DNA of 7,604 bases from Candidatus Cloacimonadota bacterium (GTDB lineage: Bacteria > Hydrothermota > E44-bin80). The stretch spans positions 1 through 7,604 of the forward strand of contig SOKD01000087.1 of assembly GCA_004376305.1 (NCBI GenBank). Direction: 5' to 3'. Under the pieces are notes generated by a model. It had not been told where the DNA came from, searched no databases, and was given only the letters and a program-made list of their open reading frames with translations. Shown piece after piece: positions 6,042 to 7,604 of this stretch (its first letter is position 1; each line of letters opens with the position of its first letter). Made by a program: the position numbers and the translations under genes.

Positions 6042-7386
6042 GGAAGTTCTCGTCATTGGAGGTGGAATAACTGGGATCCAGGCTTCTTTAGATCTTGCTC
6101 AAGCAGGAATTAAGGTCCACCTTGTTGAAAAACTTCCTTCAATCGGCGGAAGAATGGCTCAGCTCGATAAAACATTTCCAACAAATGATTGCTCTATATG
6201 AATTCTTGCGCCGAAGATGCTGGAAGCCGGTCGGCATCCAAATATAAAACTCCTCGCTTACAGTGAGGTTACATCAGTAACGGGAAAGCAGGGAAATTTC
6301 ACTGTGAAGGTACTTAAAAAAGCGCGATTTGTCGATGAGAAAGAATGTACGGCATGTGGGAAGTGCATCGAGAAATGTCCCAAGAAAGTACCGAATGAAT
6401 TCGAATTGGGACTCGATAAAAGGAAATCAATATACCTTTATTTCCCACAGGGAATCCCCGCTGTTGTAACGATCGATAAGGAGAACTGTCTCTTTTTCGC
6501 AACAGGAAAATGCAGAGTGTGTGAGCGATTCTGTGAGAAAAAGTGCATAGATTTTGAACAGAAGGATGAAGTAGTCACACTCAATCCCGGTGCGATAATA
6601 GTAGCAACGGGATTCGATATGTTTGATCCTTCACATCTAACACAATACGGTTACGGAAAGTATAAAAATGTAATTACTGCACTTGAATACGAAAGGCTCA
6701 TATGCGCATTTGGTCCGAAAGGTGGTGAGCTTTTAAGACCATCGGACGAAAAGCATGCAGAGGTAATTGGTTATATTCAATGTGTTGGCTCACGCTCTGT
6801 GAAAGACAATAAATACTGTTCAAGTGTTTGCTGCATGCATGCAACAAAAGAGGCAATGCTTGCACGCGAACATGATCCAAAGGCAGAGTCTTTCATCTTT
6901 TATACTGATTTTCGGGCATTTGGCAAGGGATTTCAAAAATACATCAGAAGAGGTGAGCAGGAATACGGAATAAAATATATACGTTCGCGAGTTGCTGAAA
7001 TTACCGAAGACAAGGAACAAAACCCGATTATTTGGTATGAAGATACAGAATCGAGAACCGTGAAGAACATGAAAGTAGACTTGGTCGTGCTCTCCACTGC
7101 ACTTATCCCAAAAATTGATGCACCGATTCTGGCAAAAATCCTTGATGTGAAAATTGATGAGTACGGATTTATAAAGACCGATCCTTTCGATCCAACAGAT
7201 ACCACAAAACCGGGAGTATTTGCTGCTGGATACTGCCAGGCTCCTCTTGATATTCCTGAATGTGTCGCTCAGGCATCTGCAGCAGCTCAAAGGGCAGCAG
7301 AAGTGGTTCTACCAAAAGCAGTATCACGAAGCTCGCAGAAATCGCAGGATTGTAAAACTCGCAGTAGGCGCAAAACCAAAGTATGA
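6025..7386 (+). CDS. hdrA: Selenocysteine-containing short HdrA (in-frame UGA read as Sec59)
   Basis: Reading from ATG 6025 (AAGGGG ribosome-binding site at 6015-6020) and through one TGA at 6199-6201 gives a 453-residue protein colinear with module 1 of the first HdrA. It has the G-G-G-I-T-G FAD fold (12-17), [13 protein letters not shown] (40-52) and D-C-S-I-U (55-59). An inserted ferredoxin domain follows (C108, C111, C114, C118; C155, C163, C166, C170, C174), then C-V-G-S-R with Y-C-S-S-V-C-C (C253, C265, C269, C270) and the final FAD-binding [11 protein letters not shown]. The TGA falls exactly on the second cysteine of D-C-S-x-C, and a SECIS-like hairpin follows it. Without readthrough an annotator would see a headless protein starting at 6217. 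It lacks the C-terminal ferredoxin of full HdrA and in this resembles QmoA-type proteins. The last ~20 residues are basic, Ser-rich and not HdrA-like. It overlaps hdrD by 17 bases. A nonsense mutation is the alternative reading, judged unlikely. Confidence 0.88.
6199..6201 (+). other. In-frame UGA, inferred selenocysteine codon
   Basis: The codon lies between I58 and I60 in D-C-S-I-(UGA)-I-L-A-P-K. The neighbouring paralog has D-C-S-M-C-I-L-S-P-K, with TGT at 1388-1390 in the same place. Homology continues without frame change on both sides, and this is the only stop in 454 codons before the terminal TGA. Confidence 0.85.
6216..6238 (+). promoter_or_regulatory. Bacterial-type SECIS hairpin downstream of the UGA
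   Basis: GATGCT (6216-6221) pairs with GGCATC (6233-6238): five Watson-Crick pairs and one G-U next to the loop. The apical loop is 11 bases and begins GG; it may be tightened to 7 bases by G6222-C6232 and G6223-U6231. The loop starts 20 bases after the UGA. Known bacterial SECIS elements have a short upper stem, a G in the first two loop positions and a loop roughly 16-37 bases from the UGA, so all three conditions hold. In the cysteine paralog the corresponding region has only a 4-bp stem, formed from different codons. Confidence 0.65.
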
Positions 7387-7388
7387 GG
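7385..7388 (+). promoter_or_regulatory. Ribosome-binding site overlapping the hdrA2 stop
   Basis: GAGG (in GAGGAA) begins inside the TGA of the preceding gene and lies 7 bases before the ATG at 7396, favouring coupled translation of the four-helix-bundle fragment. It makes that start credible despite the gene being truncated. Confidence 0.5.
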
Positions 7389-7395
7389 AAATCTA

Positions 7396-7527
7396 ATGAA
7401 GTTTAAGTACGAAGGTCTTGATATTTGGCAAATGGGTGTGGAATTAATTAAAGTGGTAAATAAAATTCTCAAGAAATACCCCGATGAGGAGAAGTATGTT
7501 TTGGTCACTCATGGAGCGATTTTATAA
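7396..7527 (+). pseudogene. Truncated four-helix-bundle protein (23S rRNA IVS / S23 family) remnant
   Basis: The 43-residue product begins M-K-F-K-Y-E-G-L-D-I-W-Q-M-G-V-E-L-I-K and continues to P-D-E-E-K-Y-V-L-V. This is the N-terminal third of the four-helix-bundle family found in 23S rRNA intervening sequences and related to Avd proteins of diversity-generating retroelements; the family is usually about 115-130 residues long. At the point where the family normally continues with Q-I-R-R-A-A-V-S-I-P-x-N-I-A-E-G, the sequence switches to T-H-G-A-I-L and stops at 7525-7527. No continuation is visible in any frame downstream, because the start of the next hdrA follows at once. It has a proper ribosome-binding site, so a short peptide may still be made, but helices 2-4 of the fold are absent. 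It sits between hdrA2 and hdrA3, unrelated to either. Confidence 0.65.
7513..7516 (+). promoter_or_regulatory. Ribosome-binding site for the third HdrA gene
   Basis: GGAG lies 11 bases before the ATG at 7528, inside the non-homologous last codons of the four-helix-bundle remnant. It suggests that the original upstream sequence of the downstream hdrA gene resumes here and that the remnant's foreign part ends near 7507-7512. Confidence 0.5.
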
Positions 7528-7604
7528 ATGAAAGATCTGCGAATAGGTGTCTTTGTATGTAAATGTGGTTCAAACATCGCAGGTTTTCTCGATGTTCCCG
7601 CTAT
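7528..7604 (+). CDS. hdrA: Start of a third HdrA-type protein (partial, runs off the window)
   Basis: Only 25 codons are visible. They read M-K-D-L-R-I-G-V-F-V-C-K-C-G-S-N-I and continue to F-L-D-V-P-A, matching the start of module 2 in the first HdrA (I-G-A-F-I-C-H-C-G-I-N-I and V-P-E, near residues 466-485 there). This C-x-C-G-x-N-I segment is also the N-terminal domain of methanogen HdrA. By analogy the protein should continue with an FAD domain, the C-V-G-S-R and V-C-C motifs and a C-terminal double ferredoxin, but none of that is in the window. The ATG directly abuts the TAA of the four-helix-bundle remnant. The start is supported by GGAG at 7513-7516. It is in the same reading frame as hdrA2 and the remnant. 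Confidence 0.8.
   Translation, partial: MKDLRIGVFVCKCGSNIAGFLDVPA

Noticed and set aside
6199..6201. The in-frame TGA as a nonsense mutation making hdrA2 a pseudogene, or as evidence for a TGA=Trp code
   Set aside because: It coincides with a conserved cysteine and is followed by a SECIS-like hairpin, and the rest of the gene is intact. Tryptophans here are encoded by TGG and other genes end normally in TGA, so a reassigned code is not supported.
7384..7386. A second selenocysteine codon at the hdrA2 terminal TGA, with readthrough into the four-helix-bundle fragment in the same frame
   Set aside because: The surrounding basic tail is not conserved, no cysteine aligns there and no stem follows. 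A ribosome-binding site and ATG immediately downstream indicate ordinary termination and restart.

Overview
The window looks like a piece of an AT-rich (by eye roughly 40% GC) genome of an anaerobic bacterium. Four things favour a bacterium over an archaeon. Two sigma70-type promoter candidates sit back to back in the divergent intergenic region. The in-frame UGA in the last complete gene is followed directly by a bacterial-type SECIS hairpin, whereas archaeal SECIS elements lie in the untranslated regions. A remnant of the bacterial four-helix-bundle (23S rRNA intervening-sequence) protein family is present. A DUF456 membrane protein is also present. I cannot name the lineage; an uncultured anaerobic phylum or a sulfate-reducer/syntroph-like bacterium would fit.

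Layout: positions 1-374 hold the 3' end of a zinc-ribbon protein on the + strand. It converges with a DUF456 membrane protein on the - strand (425-907). A 280-base divergent control region (908-1186) carries a promoter for each direction, a 9-bp inverted repeat over one -35 box and a second palindrome. From 1187 to the end runs one + strand operon of heterodisulfide-reductase-like genes: a 1030-residue double HdrA (1187-4279), an MvhD/FlpD electron-transfer subunit with a lysine-rich N-terminal tail (4334-4891), an HdrC-HdrB fusion of HdrD type with two complete CCG domains (4863-6041), a second, short HdrA that reads through an in-frame UGA as selenocysteine (6025-7386), a truncated four-helix-bundle gene remnant (7396-7527), and the start of a third HdrA-type protein (7528 to beyond the window). 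mvhD/hdrD and hdrD/hdrA2 overlap, and the last genes are nearly contiguous, so translational coupling is likely.

Working model (inference from family knowledge): MvhD accepts electrons from a donor enzyme not encoded here and passes them to the HdrA flavoproteins. These would bifurcate them between a low-potential ferredoxin-like route (C-terminal 2x[4Fe-4S] domain of HdrA1) and the HdrD-type subunit, whose two noncubane cluster sites would reduce a disulfide or similar acceptor. CoM-S-S-CoB is not expected in a bacterium, so the acceptor is unknown.

The most interesting point is that one operon holds two versions of the same architecture. One is a single-chain double HdrA with cysteine at the conserved D-C-S-x-C site. 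The other is a split version with selenocysteine at that site, in which a four-helix-bundle gene fragment lies at the split.
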